Source: CAKZNE01 sp040222435 (GTDB taxonomy: Bacteria > Bacteroidota > Bacteroidia > Flavobacteriales > Schleiferiaceae). From it: a stretch of DNA of 64,000 bases. How positions within the stretch are numbered: position 1 is the stretch's first letter; the number at the start of each line of letters is the position of its first letter. Location of the stretch: contig OZ243107.1 in assembly GCA_965212245.1 (NCBI GenBank), forward strand, positions 1,550,001 through 1,614,000, given 5' to 3'. Below the pieces are notes generated by a model. That model searched no databases, was not told where the DNA came from, and worked only from the letters and a program-made list of their open reading frames with translations. A program made the position numbers and the translations under genes. Shown piece by piece: positions 19,118 to 27,364 of the stretch.

Positions 19118-19881
19118 TGAATCAAAAACTCAGTAAAGGGGTAGTATTGGTAAGCTTACTGATACTGCCCTTTTTGGTATATTTTATCTTCGTGTACAGT
19201 GCGGAGGAAAACTTCTTTGTTAAGCTGGACTACGTGGGGCCTAAAGAAGCCCGGCAGGTAGAGGTAAACGGAAAAACCCAATGGGACACCACCTATTATA
19301 CCATTCCGGATTTTGCCCTTACCTCACAAAATGATACCCTGGTATCGGCTGACCAGCTCAGGGGACAGATTTACGTGGTCAACTTCTTTTTTAGCACCTG
19401 CCCCAGCATTTGCCCGGCCATGAACTTCCAGTTAAAGCAGGTGCAGGATCGCTTTACAGGGTATGACGATTTTAAGATTGTTTCCATAAGTGTAGACCCC
19501 AAACATGATACGGTAGAAGTACTAAAGGCTTATGAAGCAACCATTGGCGCTATAGATGGCCGCTGGCATTTCCTTACCGGAGATCAGGATCGTATTTATC
19601 AAATAGCAGAAGGTTTTTTCAGTAATGCCATGGTAGATGAAGAGGCAGACGGAGGCTTTTTACATTCCGAAAACCTGGTATTGGTAGACTGGGACGGTCA
19701 CATACGCAGTGGCAGAGATGAGTACGGTAATATCAAGGGCGTATATAATAGCCTGAGTACGGTAGAGGTAAATAAGCTGAAAGACGATATCAAGGTGCTG
19801 ATAGCAGAATACGAGAAAAAGAAATCCGTAGATGCCTACCAGATGGAAAAGCAGGAGAAAAAGACTAAGCAAAATGGATAA
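19117..19881 (+). CDS. SCO1/SenC copper chaperone
   Basis: This 254-residue protein has one N-terminal membrane anchor (about 8-28) and a periplasmic thioredoxin-like domain. Copper ligands are present: Cys95 and Cys99 in TCPSIC and His183 in GFLHSENL. SCO proteins deliver copper to the CuA site of oxidase subunit II. The C-terminal tail is lysine-rich (KKSVDAYQMEKQEKK). It overlaps subunit IV by one base and the DUF420 gene by eight, inside the oxidase operon. Confidence 0.93.
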   Translation: MNQKLSKGVVLVSLLILPFLVYFIFVYSAEENFFVKLDYVGPKEARQVEVNGKTQWDTTYYTIPDFALTSQNDTLVSADQLRGQIYVVNFFFSTCPSICPAMNFQLKQVQDRFTGYDDFKIVSISVDPKHDTVEVLKAYEATIGAIDGRWHFLTGDQDRIYQIAEGFFSNAMVDEEADGGFLHSENLVLVDWDGHIRSGRDEYGNIKGVYNSLSTVEVNKLKDDIKVLIAEYEKKKSVDAYQMEKQEKKTKQNG

Positions 19882-20425
19882 ACCCACCGCTGAGAACAAC
19901 TCCAGGGATAAGGTGTACATCCCTTTGATCATTACCTTATCCATAGCCGTGCCCCTGGCGGTAGCCGCTTTATTGCTGTTCCCCGGTTTTTTCAGTGTTG
20001 ATTTTGGTATTGACCGTGGTACACTGCCGGCTTTTCATGCCGTGCTTAACGGAAGCACAGCCGTACTTTTATTGATCGGCTTAGGGTGCATCAAGGCCCG
20101 TAATATCAGCGCACACCGTTTAGCCATGCTGCTGGCCTTCGGTTTATCAGCCGTTTTTCTGGTGTCATACGTCATTAGTAAACTAAATGCAGACCCTATT
20201 CCCTACGGTGGAGAAGGCTGGATGAGGAACCTGTATTTTTTTGTGCTGATTTCACATATACTGCTTAGCATCCCTGTATTACCGCTGACCATGCTGGCCA
20301 TATACCGCGGGTTGATGCAGGAGTACAGCCGCCACCGCAAAATTGTAAGATGGGCCTATCCTATATGGCTGTACGTAGCTATAACCGGAGTGCTGGTGTA
20401 TCTTTTTATGCAGCCGTATTATTGA
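19874..20425 (+). CDS. DUF420 membrane protein
   Basis: From the ATG at 19874, eight bases inside the SCO gene, the protein has 183 residues. It has about five membrane helices, with the DUF420 (YozB/CtaM-like) histidine-bearing segments PAFHAVLNGSTAVLLLIG, ISAHRLAMLLAFGLSAVFLVSY and ISHILLSIPVLPLTMLA. In Bacillus relatives are linked to cytochrome oxidase assembly; the operon position here agrees. Its exact role is not known. Confidence 0.85.
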   Translation: MDKPTAENNSRDKVYIPLIITLSIAVPLAVAALLLFPGFFSVDFGIDRGTLPAFHAVLNGSTAVLLLIGLGCIKARNISAHRLAMLLAFGLSAVFLVSYVISKLNADPIPYGGEGWMRNLYFFVLISHILLSIPVLPLTMLAIYRGLMQEYSRHRKIVRWAYPIWLYVAITGVLVYLFMQPYY

Positions 20426-20438
20426 GTAAATTTGCCAC

Positions 20439-20666
20439 GTGAAAAAAGTAATAATCATAGGTGTACTACTGCTGGCTCTGTTTCCCTTAGGGGCAGATGC
20501 CCAATGTGCTATGTGTAAAGCCGTGGCCGAGAGTAGCACCGGAGCAGGCTCTTCCGCAGCCACCGGTTTAAACAGTGGTATCGTATACCTGATGGTTTTT
20601 CCCTATCTTATTATGGGAGCCGTGGGCTATGCCATATACAGGCATAAGAAACAAAGCAAGGCCTGA
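20439..20666 (+). CDS. Small membrane protein with CAMC motif
   Basis: This 75-residue protein starts at GTG, 13 bp after the DUF420 gene. It has a signal peptide (1-21), then QCAMC (Cys23, Cys26) at the start of the mature part, and a C-terminal membrane helix (about 48-66) with a basic tail. It closes the oxidase assembly operon. The CxxC at the membrane surface might hold a metal or take part in copper or heme handling; this is inferred from context only. Confidence 0.7.
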   Translation: MKKVIIIGVLLLALFPLGADAQCAMCKAVAESSTGAGSSAATGLNSGIVYLMVFPYLIMGAVGYAIYRHKKQSKA

Positions 20667-20691
20667 CCTTTTCCAATACGTACTTTCCCTC

Positions 20692-20699
20692 TATATTTG
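20692..20699 (+). promoter_or_regulatory. Possible promoter of tolC-hlyD-tsaB
   Basis: TATATTTG is an exact TAnnTTTG match 35 bp before the TolC start. The -33 region has only TTT at 20669-20671. Confidence 0.4.
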
Positions 20700-20734
20700 T
20701 AAGGCTGCTTGAGCGCCAAACAAACGATCTCTCA

Positions 20735-22075
20735 ATGAATTTCAATTCCATAGCAGGTATAGTGGCCTGCCTTTTCGTATTGACATTTTCCAGTGTTAAA
20801 GCCCAGGATAAGGTTTGGACTCTTGATGAATGTGCAGCGTATGCTGTACAGAACAACATCCAGGTGCAGCAGAGCAATATTGACAAAAAGATAGCCCTTT
20901 CCAACCGGGAAACGCGCTGGGCCGGGCTGGCACCAAGCCTTAATGCCTCATCATCCTATTACTGGAACTTTGGTTTAAATGTAGACCCGGTAACCAACAT
21001 CATCAGTGAAGAAACAAGGCGTACCGCTAACTTTGGACTTAGCGGTAACTGGGTGCTTTACAACGGGGGGCAAAACTGGAATTCCATTAAGCAGAGCAAC
21101 CTGGATTACCTGGCTCAAACCTATACGCAACAAGATATTGAGAATGACATTAACCTCAATGTAGCCAGTGCTTTTTTGCAAATACTTTTAAATAAAGAAA
21201 TAAGGCTGGTGGCGCAGGAGCAGAAACGCATAACAGAACTGCAGGCCAGCCGTATGCAACAACTGGTAGATGCAGGGGCACGCCCCAAAGGAGACCTTTT
21301 ACAGTTGCAATCACAATTGGCGCGCGATAATCAAAACCTCATAGCTGCCGAAAATCAGGTAACCATCAGTAAACTACAGCTGGCTAACTTAATGCAACTG
21401 GAAGATCCGCAAAACCTGCGCGTGGCCGACCCGCAGATAGCCTTGCCCGGTACAGAATACATGGCCCGGCAACCGGATATTATCTATGAAACCGCTTTGG
21501 GAAACCAGGCCGATATTAAAAGTGCCGAAACCACTGTGCTAAGTTCAGAAGAAAACGTAGATGTAGCCCTGAGCGGATATTTACCCACCCTTAGCCTGGG
21601 CTTTGGTATAGGTACCAATTATTCCAGCCAGGTAGAAAGGGTGTTTAACCAGGATTTCAGTACCCAGCTGGATAACAACCTGAACAAATACATTGGCTTT
21701 AATCTCAACGTACCCATATTCAGCCGTTTTCAAACCCGCAACCAATACCAAACCGCCAAGCTTAATTTTGAAAGGGCCAGGCTTAATCTTGAACTGAGCA
21801 AAAACAACCTGAAACAAACCGTATACCAGGCCCATGCTGATGCCAAGGCCGCCTATAACTCTTACCTGGCCGCAGAAAAAGCCGTGGAGGCTAATGAAGA
21901 ATCTTTTAAGTATGCCCAGCAACGTTATGATGTAGGCGCGCTGAGCCAGTTTGACTATGAAAACGCCAAAAACAGCTTAGCCAGTGCTAAATCAGAGATG
22001 GTGCGCGCCAAATACGATTATATCTTTAAAGTAAAAGTGCTGGAATTCTATTTAACCAACCAGGTAAAGCTCTGA
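20735..22075 (+). CDS. TolC-family outer membrane efflux protein
   Basis: This 446-residue protein has a signal peptide (about 1-23) and two repeats of the outer membrane efflux protein domain (long helices with beta strands such as SSSYYWNFGLNVDPVT and PTLSLGFGIGTNYSS). It forms a trimeric channel for efflux or type I secretion. It is followed two bases later by a HlyD-family adaptor, so the pair should work with an inner membrane transporter, which is not in this window. Confidence 0.92.
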   Translation: MNFNSIAGIVACLFVLTFSSVKAQDKVWTLDECAAYAVQNNIQVQQSNIDKKIALSNRETRWAGLAPSLNASSSYYWNFGLNVDPVTNIISEETRRTANFGLSGNWVLYNGGQNWNSIKQSNLDYLAQTYTQQDIENDINLNVASAFLQILLNKEIRLVAQEQKRITELQASRMQQLVDAGARPKGDLLQLQSQLARDNQNLIAAENQVTISKLQLANLMQLEDPQNLRVADPQIALPGTEYMARQPDIIYETALGNQADIKSAETTVLSSEENVDVALSGYLPTLSLGFGIGTNYSSQVERVFNQDFSTQLDNNLNKYIGFNLNVPIFSRFQTRNQYQTAKLNFERARLNLELSKNNLKQTVYQAHADAKAAYNSYLAAEKAVEANEESFKYAQQRYDVGALSQFDYENAKNSLASAKSEMVRAKYDYIFKVKVLEFYLTNQVKL

Positions 22076-22077
22076 CT

Positions 22078-23364
22078 ATGAATAAAACCCTGAAGTATGT
22101 GTTGTTTATTGGCGTTCCGCTGATCATACTGTTGATAGTAGCCAAAAAGCAGGGCTGGGTAGGTGGAGAGGAAGGCCTGGAAGTGGAAACCGACCAGGCC
22201 CGGGTAATCAGCATTGTAGAAACCGTTATTGCCAGTGGAAAAATACAGCCCGAAGTAGAAGTAAAAATCAGCTCTGAGGTTTCCGGAGAAATTATACAGC
22301 TGCCCGTTGAAGAAGGGCAAAAGGTAAAGAAGGGCGACCTGCTCGTTAAGATCAACCCCGATATTTACCTGGCGGCCGTAAACCGCTCACAGGCCAGTGT
22401 AAACAGCGCCAGATCATCCGTAAGTACAGCCAGGGCACAGTTGCTGGAAGCAGAGAAAACCTATAGTAGAAATCAAAAACTATACGCCCAGAAGGTAATC
22501 AGCGATTCTGAATTTGACGCCATACAACGCGCTTATGACGTGGCCAAGCTCAATGTAGAAGGGGCACAGTACCAGCTGCAAAGTGCTATGGCTACGGCTA
22601 ATGAAGCCCGTGATAACCTCTCGCGCACCACCATTTATGCTCCACAAACCGGTACCATTAGCAGGTTAAATGCAGAGGTAGGCGAGCGGGTGGTAGGCAC
22701 CGCCCAGATGACCGGTACCGAGATTATGCGTATTGCCAACCTGGAGAATATGGAGGTGTTGGTAGAGGTAAATGAAAATGACATTATACGGGTATCAGAA
22801 TCAGATACCGCCATAATTGAGGTAGACGCTTATCTGGATAAAGAATTTAAAGGTGTGGTAACCGAAATTGCCAATTCCGCCAATATTGAAGGCTTTTCAA
22901 CCGACCAGGTCACCAATTTTGAAGTGAAGGTGCGCATTCTTAAACCCTCTTACCGCCATTTGGTAAAAGATACCACCCTTTCACCCTTCAGGCCGGGTAT
23001 GACGGCTTCGGTAGAAATACAAACCGAACGCAAAAGCGGCATATTGGCGGTACCCATAGAGTCGGTTACCACCCGTACGGATACCAGTACCAGCGCTAAA
23101 TCCTATAAAATTGGCCGTGAGGGAGGTGATGACGATGAAGAACATGAAGTAGTGTTCATTTATAAGGATGATAAAGCTGCCCTGCAGGTGGTAAAAACCG
23201 GTATACAGGATGATGAGTTTATTGAAGTGCTCAGCGGCCTTAACGAAGGTGAAGAAGTAATAACCGGCCCCTACAGCACCGTAAGTAAAAAGCTGGTTAA
23301 TGGCGAGCGCGTAAGCCGCAAGTCTGCTTCTGACCGCAAGCAAAAAGATCAGGACGAAGAATAA
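22078..23364 (+). CDS. HlyD/MacA-type periplasmic adaptor
   Basis: This 428-residue protein has one N-terminal membrane anchor (about 7-23), a split biotinyl-lipoyl domain (QPEVEVKISSEVSGEI and TTIYAPQTGTISRL), a helical hairpin between them (about 95-185) and a beta-barrel with membrane-proximal domains after. A charged low-complexity tail (KSASDRKQKDQDEE) ends it. It links the TolC channel to an ABC or RND pump. Two bases separate it from tolC, and its stop overlaps the tsaB start. Confidence 0.92.
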   Translation: MNKTLKYVLFIGVPLIILLIVAKKQGWVGGEEGLEVETDQARVISIVETVIASGKIQPEVEVKISSEVSGEIIQLPVEEGQKVKKGDLLVKINPDIYLAAVNRSQASVNSARSSVSTARAQLLEAEKTYSRNQKLYAQKVISDSEFDAIQRAYDVAKLNVEGAQYQLQSAMATANEARDNLSRTTIYAPQTGTISRLNAEVGERVVGTAQMTGTEIMRIANLENMEVLVEVNENDIIRVSESDTAIIEVDAYLDKEFKGVVTEIANSANIEGFSTDQVTNFEVKVRILKPSYRHLVKDTTLSPFRPGMTASVEIQTERKSGILAVPIESVTTRTDTSTSAKSYKIGREGGDDDEEHEVVFIYKDDKAALQVVKTGIQDDEFIEVLSGLNEGEEVITGPYSTVSKKLVNGERVSRKSASDRKQKDQDEE

Positions 23365-24053
23365 TGAGCTTGATACTGGCCCTTGAAACCTCTACGAAGA
23401 ATTGCTCCGTAGCCCTGGCCGATGGAGAAAAAATACTGGCCAGCCGCCAGGAAAGCAGCGATCAATTCATTCACTCAGAAAAATTACACCTCTTTATTGA
23501 GGAAGTACTGGCCACAGCCGGGCATAGCCCTCAGGCACTTAAAGCCGTAGCCGTAGGCAAGGGCCCCGGTTCCTATACCGGTTTGCGCATAGGCGTTTCT
23601 GCCGCCAAGGGCCTTTGTTATGCCCTGGGTATTCCCCTTATTGCCACGGATGGCCTAAGTATACTGGCCCGTGAATTTGTACACCGGCTTAATCCTGCGG
23701 AAGGCGAGTTGATACTACCCATGCTGGATGCCCGCAGAATGGAAGTATATACGGCCGTGTTTAATCATAAAGCTCAAAGACAAACCGAAATAGAGGCCGT
23801 GGTTTTAGAAGCCGGTTCATTTGCAGAGCTGGAAGCCGGTGTGATTCATTTAATTGGCGATGGTGCAGAAAAGGCCAAACAGTTGCTTACCGGAGAGCGC
23901 TTCCGCTACCACCCTATGCCGTTTCCCTCTGCCCAAACCCTGGCCGTACAGGCAGCCGCAAAATACCAAAGGCATGAGTTTGAAGATGTAGCCTACTTTG
24001 AGCCCTTTTACCTTAAAGATTTTATAGCCGGCAAAGCCCGTAAACTACTGTAG
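23364..24053 (+). CDS. tsaB: tRNA threonylcarbamoyladenosine biosynthesis protein TsaB
   Basis: This 229-residue ASKHA-fold protein has the TsaB start LILALETSTKNCSVAL and the phosphate-loop-like GKGPGSYTGLRIGVSAAKGL. TsaB partners TsaD in adding threonylcarbamoyl to A37 of ANN-decoding tRNAs. The length is normal. It is coupled to the efflux adaptor by a TAATG overlap; the link is positional, not functional. It is the last gene before the accessory island. Confidence 0.95.
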   Translation: MSLILALETSTKNCSVALADGEKILASRQESSDQFIHSEKLHLFIEEVLATAGHSPQALKAVAVGKGPGSYTGLRIGVSAAKGLCYALGIPLIATDGLSILAREFVHRLNPAEGELILPMLDARRMEVYTAVFNHKAQRQTEIEAVVLEAGSFAELEAGVIHLIGDGAEKAKQLLTGERFRYHPMPFPSAQTLAVQAAAKYQRHEFEDVAYFEPFYLKDFIAGKARKLL

Positions 24054-24200
24054 CCAGGCCGGTAAAAAGCCTGCGGCTGTGCGGTACACACTTCCCTTTT
24101 TCCCTTATACACCTGCTCTTATATACCGTTATGGTAAAACCTTTACCCGCATAAAACATAAAATTAGCCGTGGCCATTTTTATGTTTGGCCATGGCTAAA
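24054..24200. repeat. Inverted/direct repeats with GGCCATGG cores
   Basis: This intergenic stretch after tsaB holds an inverted repeat (TTAGCCGTGGCCA near 24162 and TGGCCATGGCTAA near 24187, one G:T-type mismatch) and a third GGCCATGG copy near 24210. The hairpin may act as a terminator or processing site. It marks the left edge of the accessory island. Nothing in it looks coding. Confidence 0.5.
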
Positions 24201-24620
24201 TCAAAAAATGGCCATGGTAAAAGTTGTAAAACATAGTACTAAAAGAAACCCTATACAGGTATATACCCGGCTGTATATACCCTTGCCCCGGCTGCTATTA
24301 AGGCTTTGCCACCACCGCACTTTGCAATTGGCGGTAACAATCTTCCGCCAGGCCTCCCCCTGCGGGCTAAGCGGATAATACTGCGCCCGCTCCAAAAAGT
24401 TAAAATATACCGTAGCCCAGTTGTTGTGCGCCTCAGGGGGTACTTCCATAAGCTTTTCCAGTATGGTGTGTATACTCAGGTGCTGCAGGCCCTTATCCGT
24501 AAAGCCCAGTGCCTCCAGCCCGGCAATCAATTGGTTGTGTTTCAGGTCAGCTTGTATAAGGCGGGTGATTAATTCTTCATTGGGTTTTTCCGTGTGAGAG
24601 CAGGTTTTGTGTGATTTCAT
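24201..24620 (-). CDS. Hypothetical protein divergent from Xre regulator
   Basis: This 139-residue protein starts at the ATG at 24620; an upstream start at 24650 would sit in the operator. I do not recognise it. The first 85 residues are helical and charged (PNEELITRLIQADLKHNQLIAGLEALGF), the middle is tryptophan- and tyrosine-rich (NNWATVYFNFLERAQYYPLS), and the last 15 residues are hydrophobic. It is divergent from a small Xre-type regulator, with inverted TGTATT/AATACA repeats between them, so the two are probably controlled together. A regulator-plus-partner or toxin-like role is possible but not shown. Confidence 0.55.
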   Translation of the reverse strand: MKSHKTCSHTEKPNEELITRLIQADLKHNQLIAGLEALGFTDKGLQHLSIHTILEKLMEVPPEAHNNWATVYFNFLERAQYYPLSPQGEAWRKIVTANCKVRWWQSLNSSRGKGIYSRVYTCIGFLLVLCFTTFTMAIF

Positions 24621-24630
24621 AGGACGGGTT

Positions 24631-24755
24631 TGTATTAAAATGCAATACAAATGTATATTGAATTATATTATTTCAAAATACATTTATGTACTATATATTG
24701 ATATATTCTAATAAAATTGTATTGCATAGCAGTAACTCCCTGTATTGAAATACAA
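24631..24755. promoter_or_regulatory. Operator region between divergent genes
   Basis: TGCAATACAA at 24641-24650 is an exact inverted copy of TTGTATTGCA at 24717-24726. TGTATT-GA-AATACA at 24741-24754 is a perfect short palindrome, and TGTATT/AATACA pair again at 24631-24649. The intervening DNA is nearly all A and T. The repeats fit binding sites for the Xre protein encoded next to them, overlapping both promoters. Confidence 0.6.
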
Positions 24756-24770
24756 TAAGAACGAGTGCTG

Positions 24771-24983
24771 ATGAGCAAAAAAGTAGAAATGAACCGCATT
24801 AAAGAGGTTTTGCAGGCCCAGGGCAGAACGCAAACCTGGTTGGCTGAAAAGATTGACCGAAGCTATGTAGTAGTGACCAATTATTGTAACAACAATACCC
24901 AACCCACCATCCCGGTGTTGCGCACCATCGCTAAAGTATTGGATGTGGATGTACGCCTATTGTTGGTTTCTACGAAGAAATAG
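24771..24983 (+). CDS. Xre-family helix-turn-helix regulator
   Basis: From the ATG at 24771 the protein has 70 residues and is almost only one HTH_3 (Cro/CI) domain. The recognition helix region is TWLAEKIDRSYVVVTNYCNN, and the C-terminal helices are IPVLRTIAKVLDVDVRLLL. Such minimal proteins act as dimeric repressors or as control proteins. The inverted TGTATT repeats just upstream suggest autoregulation and control of the divergent gene. Confidence 0.85.
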   Translation: MSKKVEMNRIKEVLQAQGRTQTWLAEKIDRSYVVVTNYCNNNTQPTIPVLRTIAKVLDVDVRLLLVSTKK

Positions 24984-25106
24984 ACCAGCCTATACCTCTA
25001 CACACAGTGGGATTCCAGAGCCGGCACCTTCTGTTTCTCATAGGCCGGATCTTTATATTATCTGTTTAAAACTACCTTTCAAAAACTATGGAAGCCGTGG
25101 TAAGGG

Positions 25107-25223
25107 ATTTTTTGCGAAATTATCCTCGTTTTAAGTGGGTAATCGGGTTCATCCATTCTTTTCAAATCTCTAAAATTATGAACTTGAAAAACGGGCTATT
25201 GCGTTTATCCACTAGTTAGCACC
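25107..25223. repeat. Palindromic repeat, copy A, ending at a cassette junction
   Basis: Two blocks match copy B: 25107-25134 (27 of 28 bases) and 25159-25215 (53 of 57). The outer parts (AAATTATCCTCGTTTT and AAAACGGGCTATT) are imperfect inverted complements, and an inner pair TTCAA/TTGAA adds to the fold. The repeat ends exactly at the G of GTTAGCACC (25215-25223), the proposed left end of the lipoprotein cassette. It therefore looks like the attC-like site of a preceding cassette. Confidence 0.6.
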
Positions 25224-25233
25224 AATTTGAAAA

Positions 25234-25800
25234 ATGAAGAATAAACTGACAAAATTAGCATTAGCGGCAATCATAATCACATTTGTTTATGGATGTGGTT
25301 CTTTTGAAAAAGCGACTACTTTAAATCCATCGACAAATTACTTCCCAGCGAAAAAAAATAAGCAACCAAGAGTTTTAAAGGAGATTGCAGTTCCTAAAGA
25401 CTCTCTCAGGTCTTTTTTACTAGTTGTACCTTCAACTGACTATTGGCTTAAGATGGGAACTAATTTGAACTACTTTGATACCGTAATGACATATGACCAA
25501 TTTCAAACCTCAATTGTCCAAAATGGACTAACTGACAAAATCCCATCACTCTCGGACAAAATCGGACTGAATAGAGCTTATGAATATTATAGACCTTTTG
25601 TAATTTTAAATTTGACCAAAGTTCAAAAGCCAGGTGATGGATGGTTTGCAGGTTTGACACTTTATGACCCGAAAAGAGCAGAAGTGATTTTTCAGAATGA
25701 AATATGGCTGAATTTAATGTGGGATGGATGGACTGACCAAGGGACAATGTTTCCTTTATTCAATTCACTTCTCGATTATTTGAGAAAAGATGAAAAATAA
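25234..25800 (+). CDS. Hypothetical lipoprotein in a cassette
   Basis: This 188-residue protein has a lipoprotein signal ending FVYGC (Cys21). The mature part has no domain I know; it contains SFLLVVPSTDYWLKMGTNLNYFDTVMTYDQF and a tryptophan-rich segment WLNLMWDGWTDQGTMFPLF near the C-terminus. It is AT-rich compared with the flanking core genes. It fills the unit 25216-25933, whose ends GTTAGCACC and GGTGCCAAC are inverted complements (8 of 9), as in an integron cassette. The function is unknown. Confidence 0.7.
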   Translation: MKNKLTKLALAAIIITFVYGCGSFEKATTLNPSTNYFPAKKNKQPRVLKEIAVPKDSLRSFLLVVPSTDYWLKMGTNLNYFDTVMTYDQFQTSIVQNGLTDKIPSLSDKIGLNRAYEYYRPFVILNLTKVQKPGDGWFAGLTLYDPKRAEVIFQNEIWLNLMWDGWTDQGTMFPLFNSLLDYLRKDEK

Positions 25801-25806
25801 AAAACT

Positions 25807-25941
25807 GGTGCCAACAATGCCTAAGAAAACATGGGGCTGAAAGTGCTAAAAGCAAGCTTGGCTCTTCGTAGTTTGGCTTATCACGCGCGGACAGGAAAGC
25901 ACTTCGAAAGCCCCACGTTTCTTAGCTAAACCGTTGTAGGT
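25807..25941. repeat. attC-like imperfect palindrome between lipoprotein and retron
   Basis: Two arms of about 35 bases (from AACAATGCCTAAG to GAAAGTGCT, and from AGCACTTCG to CTTAGCTAAACCGTT) pair imperfectly around a 45-50-base centre. Shared cores are CTAAGAAA/TTTCTTAG and GGGGCT/AGCCCC. The outer ends are GGTGCCAAC (25807-25815) and CCGTTGTAGGT (25931-25941), in the places of the R'' and R' boxes of attC. The first pairs with the left end of the lipoprotein unit and the second with the right end of the retron unit. No integrase gene is visible. Confidence 0.6.
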
Positions 25942-25955
25942 AATGAAAACAATAC

Positions 25956-26798
25956 ATGACCAAAAGAGAAGAATATCATAAAAAAACAAACCTATTCATT
26001 AAGCAGAACTGGTTAATCAACAAAAAAGGAAAACTAGAAGAGTTGATTAAATTTTGTGCTGAAAAAGAAAAAAAGGAACTCATATTCTCTTTACTTGAGA
26101 GGTTCAATTATCTAAATATTGAAACTTTGGGCTTAATTCTTAATGATATTTCTGATTACATAATCAATGAATCAGGTTTTAATGAAGAGACAACTCAGTT
26201 GTTGTCATTGACATATGATGACGAGGCTGACAGTAGTCAAAAAATTTTAGATAATATTAAAAATCCATTATTTGAAAAAGGGTGGAGGTCTCTAAAGACA
26301 GTCAATCAATTTGGAAAAAGTAGAAAGAATTATACCAATGGAAAAACTCAGATTGTTATCATAGACGAGTTTATTGGTTCAGGTCAAACTTTGAGAGTCA
26401 GAATAGATTACTTAGATAAAAGCTTGCCTGATGAATATGAATTAATTTGTTGTTTCATTGCTGGAATTAAAGAAACGATATCTGATCTTGAAGAAGAGGG
26501 CATTAAATTGTTTTGTCCATTACAATTAGACAAAGGAATCACTGGTTTCTACAAAGATGAGGAACTCAAATCAGCAGTTACGAATATGCTTAAATTAGAA
26601 GAGAAATTAGCACAAAAGATAAATGAAAACAAATTAACAAATTATTCATTTGGTTGGGGTAAAGCTGAAGCCTTAATCACTATGGAAGGTTGTTTAGGAA
26701 ACACTCCAAATTCAGTTTTTCCAATTTTTTGGTGGCTTAAAGATATTGAAGACAACTACAGAAATACTCTACTAACCCGAGTTGAAAAAGGATTTTAA
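25956..26798 (+). CDS. Retron effector candidate: phosphoribosyltransferase-like protein
   Basis: This 280-residue protein has a helical N-terminal part (1-110) and a PRTase-type core. The PRPP-binding signature is IVIIDEFIGSGQTL (133-146), two acidic residues followed by a GSGQT loop. The C-terminal segment GCLGNTPNSVFPIFWW (255-270) is typical of PRTase proteins found in bacterial conflict systems. It lies two bases before a winged-helix gene, then the msr-msd locus and the reverse transcriptase. In retrons the associated enzyme is the toxic effector released when the RT-msDNA complex is disturbed; by analogy this protein could modify a nucleotide or macromolecule. The substrate is unknown. 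Confidence 0.8.
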   Translation: MTKREEYHKKTNLFIKQNWLINKKGKLEELIKFCAEKEKKELIFSLLERFNYLNIETLGLILNDISDYIINESGFNEETTQLLSLTYDDEADSSQKILDNIKNPLFEKGWRSLKTVNQFGKSRKNYTNGKTQIVIIDEFIGSGQTLRVRIDYLDKSLPDEYELICCFIAGIKETISDLEEEGIKLFCPLQLDKGITGFYKDEELKSAVTNMLKLEEKLAQKINENKLTNYSFGWGKAEALITMEGCLGNTPNSVFPIFWWLKDIEDNYRNTLLTRVEKGF

Positions 26799-26800
26799 AT

Positions 26801-27130
26801 ATGAAATATGAACAGAAGATACTCAAAGACTTGTACGAAAGTGTAAATGGACTCTTTCCTTTTACGTTTTATTCACGATACAGAATAGAGCCTGAGCAAA
26901 TTTCAGAATTTATTTCAAAGTATAGTGAAAAAGGGGTACTCGATTATGATGGTAATAAAATCACTTTGACGGAAGAAGGAAGAAATATAATTTTAAAACA
27001 AAAATTCACTAAAAAGTCTGAAAAGGGGAAATTTTCAAATATTCCTTCTGAGTTTTTAGTTTCCAAATTGGAAATAAATGAACCATATTTGCCAAACATT
27101 AAAACTGTTTCGGCAGATATTTTGAAATAA
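26801..27130 (+). CDS. Retron accessory winged-helix protein
   Basis: This 109-residue protein has a winged-helix domain over residues 1-70: helices around YEQKILKDLYESVNG and ISEFISKYSEKG, then the wing VLDYDGNKITLTEEGRNIIL. The C-terminal 35 residues are basic and then extended. It starts two bases after the PRTase stop, and its stop lies three bases before the first arm of the retron RNA. Small winged-helix proteins accompany nucleotide-targeting effectors in several retron types, where they help form the RT-msDNA-effector complex. Confidence 0.75.
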   Translation: MKYEQKILKDLYESVNGLFPFTFYSRYRIEPEQISEFISKYSEKGVLDYDGNKITLTEEGRNIILKQKFTKKSEKGKFSNIPSEFLVSKLEINEPYLPNIKTVSADILK

Positions 27131-27349
27131 TTAAGGGAGGCTTAAAGAAACTAGCATTAAGGAAGTGATGTCGCTTCCGAAGGTTAAGGTTAGCTTTAAC
27201 CAAGTCATAATAAAATCTTTGATTTTATTATGACAGCTCACTAAGCAGAGCTTAGATTCGCTCACACAAACAAGTGTTTTGTGGAGCGAACTCCACAAAA
27301 CACTTGTTTGTGTGAATGCTTACGATAAGAAAGTAGTTTTCCTCCCTTT
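27131..27349 (+). ncRNA. Retron msr-msd non-coding RNA
   Basis: The locus has the parts of a retron RNA in order. Arm a1 (AAGGGAGG 27133-27140, AAACTA 27148-27153) pairs with a2 (TAGTTT 27334-27339, CCTCCCTT 27341-27348); AGCATT/AATGCT (27153-27158, 27315-27320) can extend it. A TAGC at 27152-27155 gives the candidate branching G (27154). The msr has three stem-loops: 27161-27178 (7 bp), 27182-27201 (8 bp, one wobble) and 27204-27234 (perfect 14 bp with a TTT loop). The msd follows: a 6-bp hairpin (27241-27255) and a perfect 25-bp hairpin (27262-27286 with 27291-27315, loop CGAA). The RT gene starts 15 bp after a2. Confidence 0.88.
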
Positions 27350-27364
27350 TATTTTTTTAATAAT

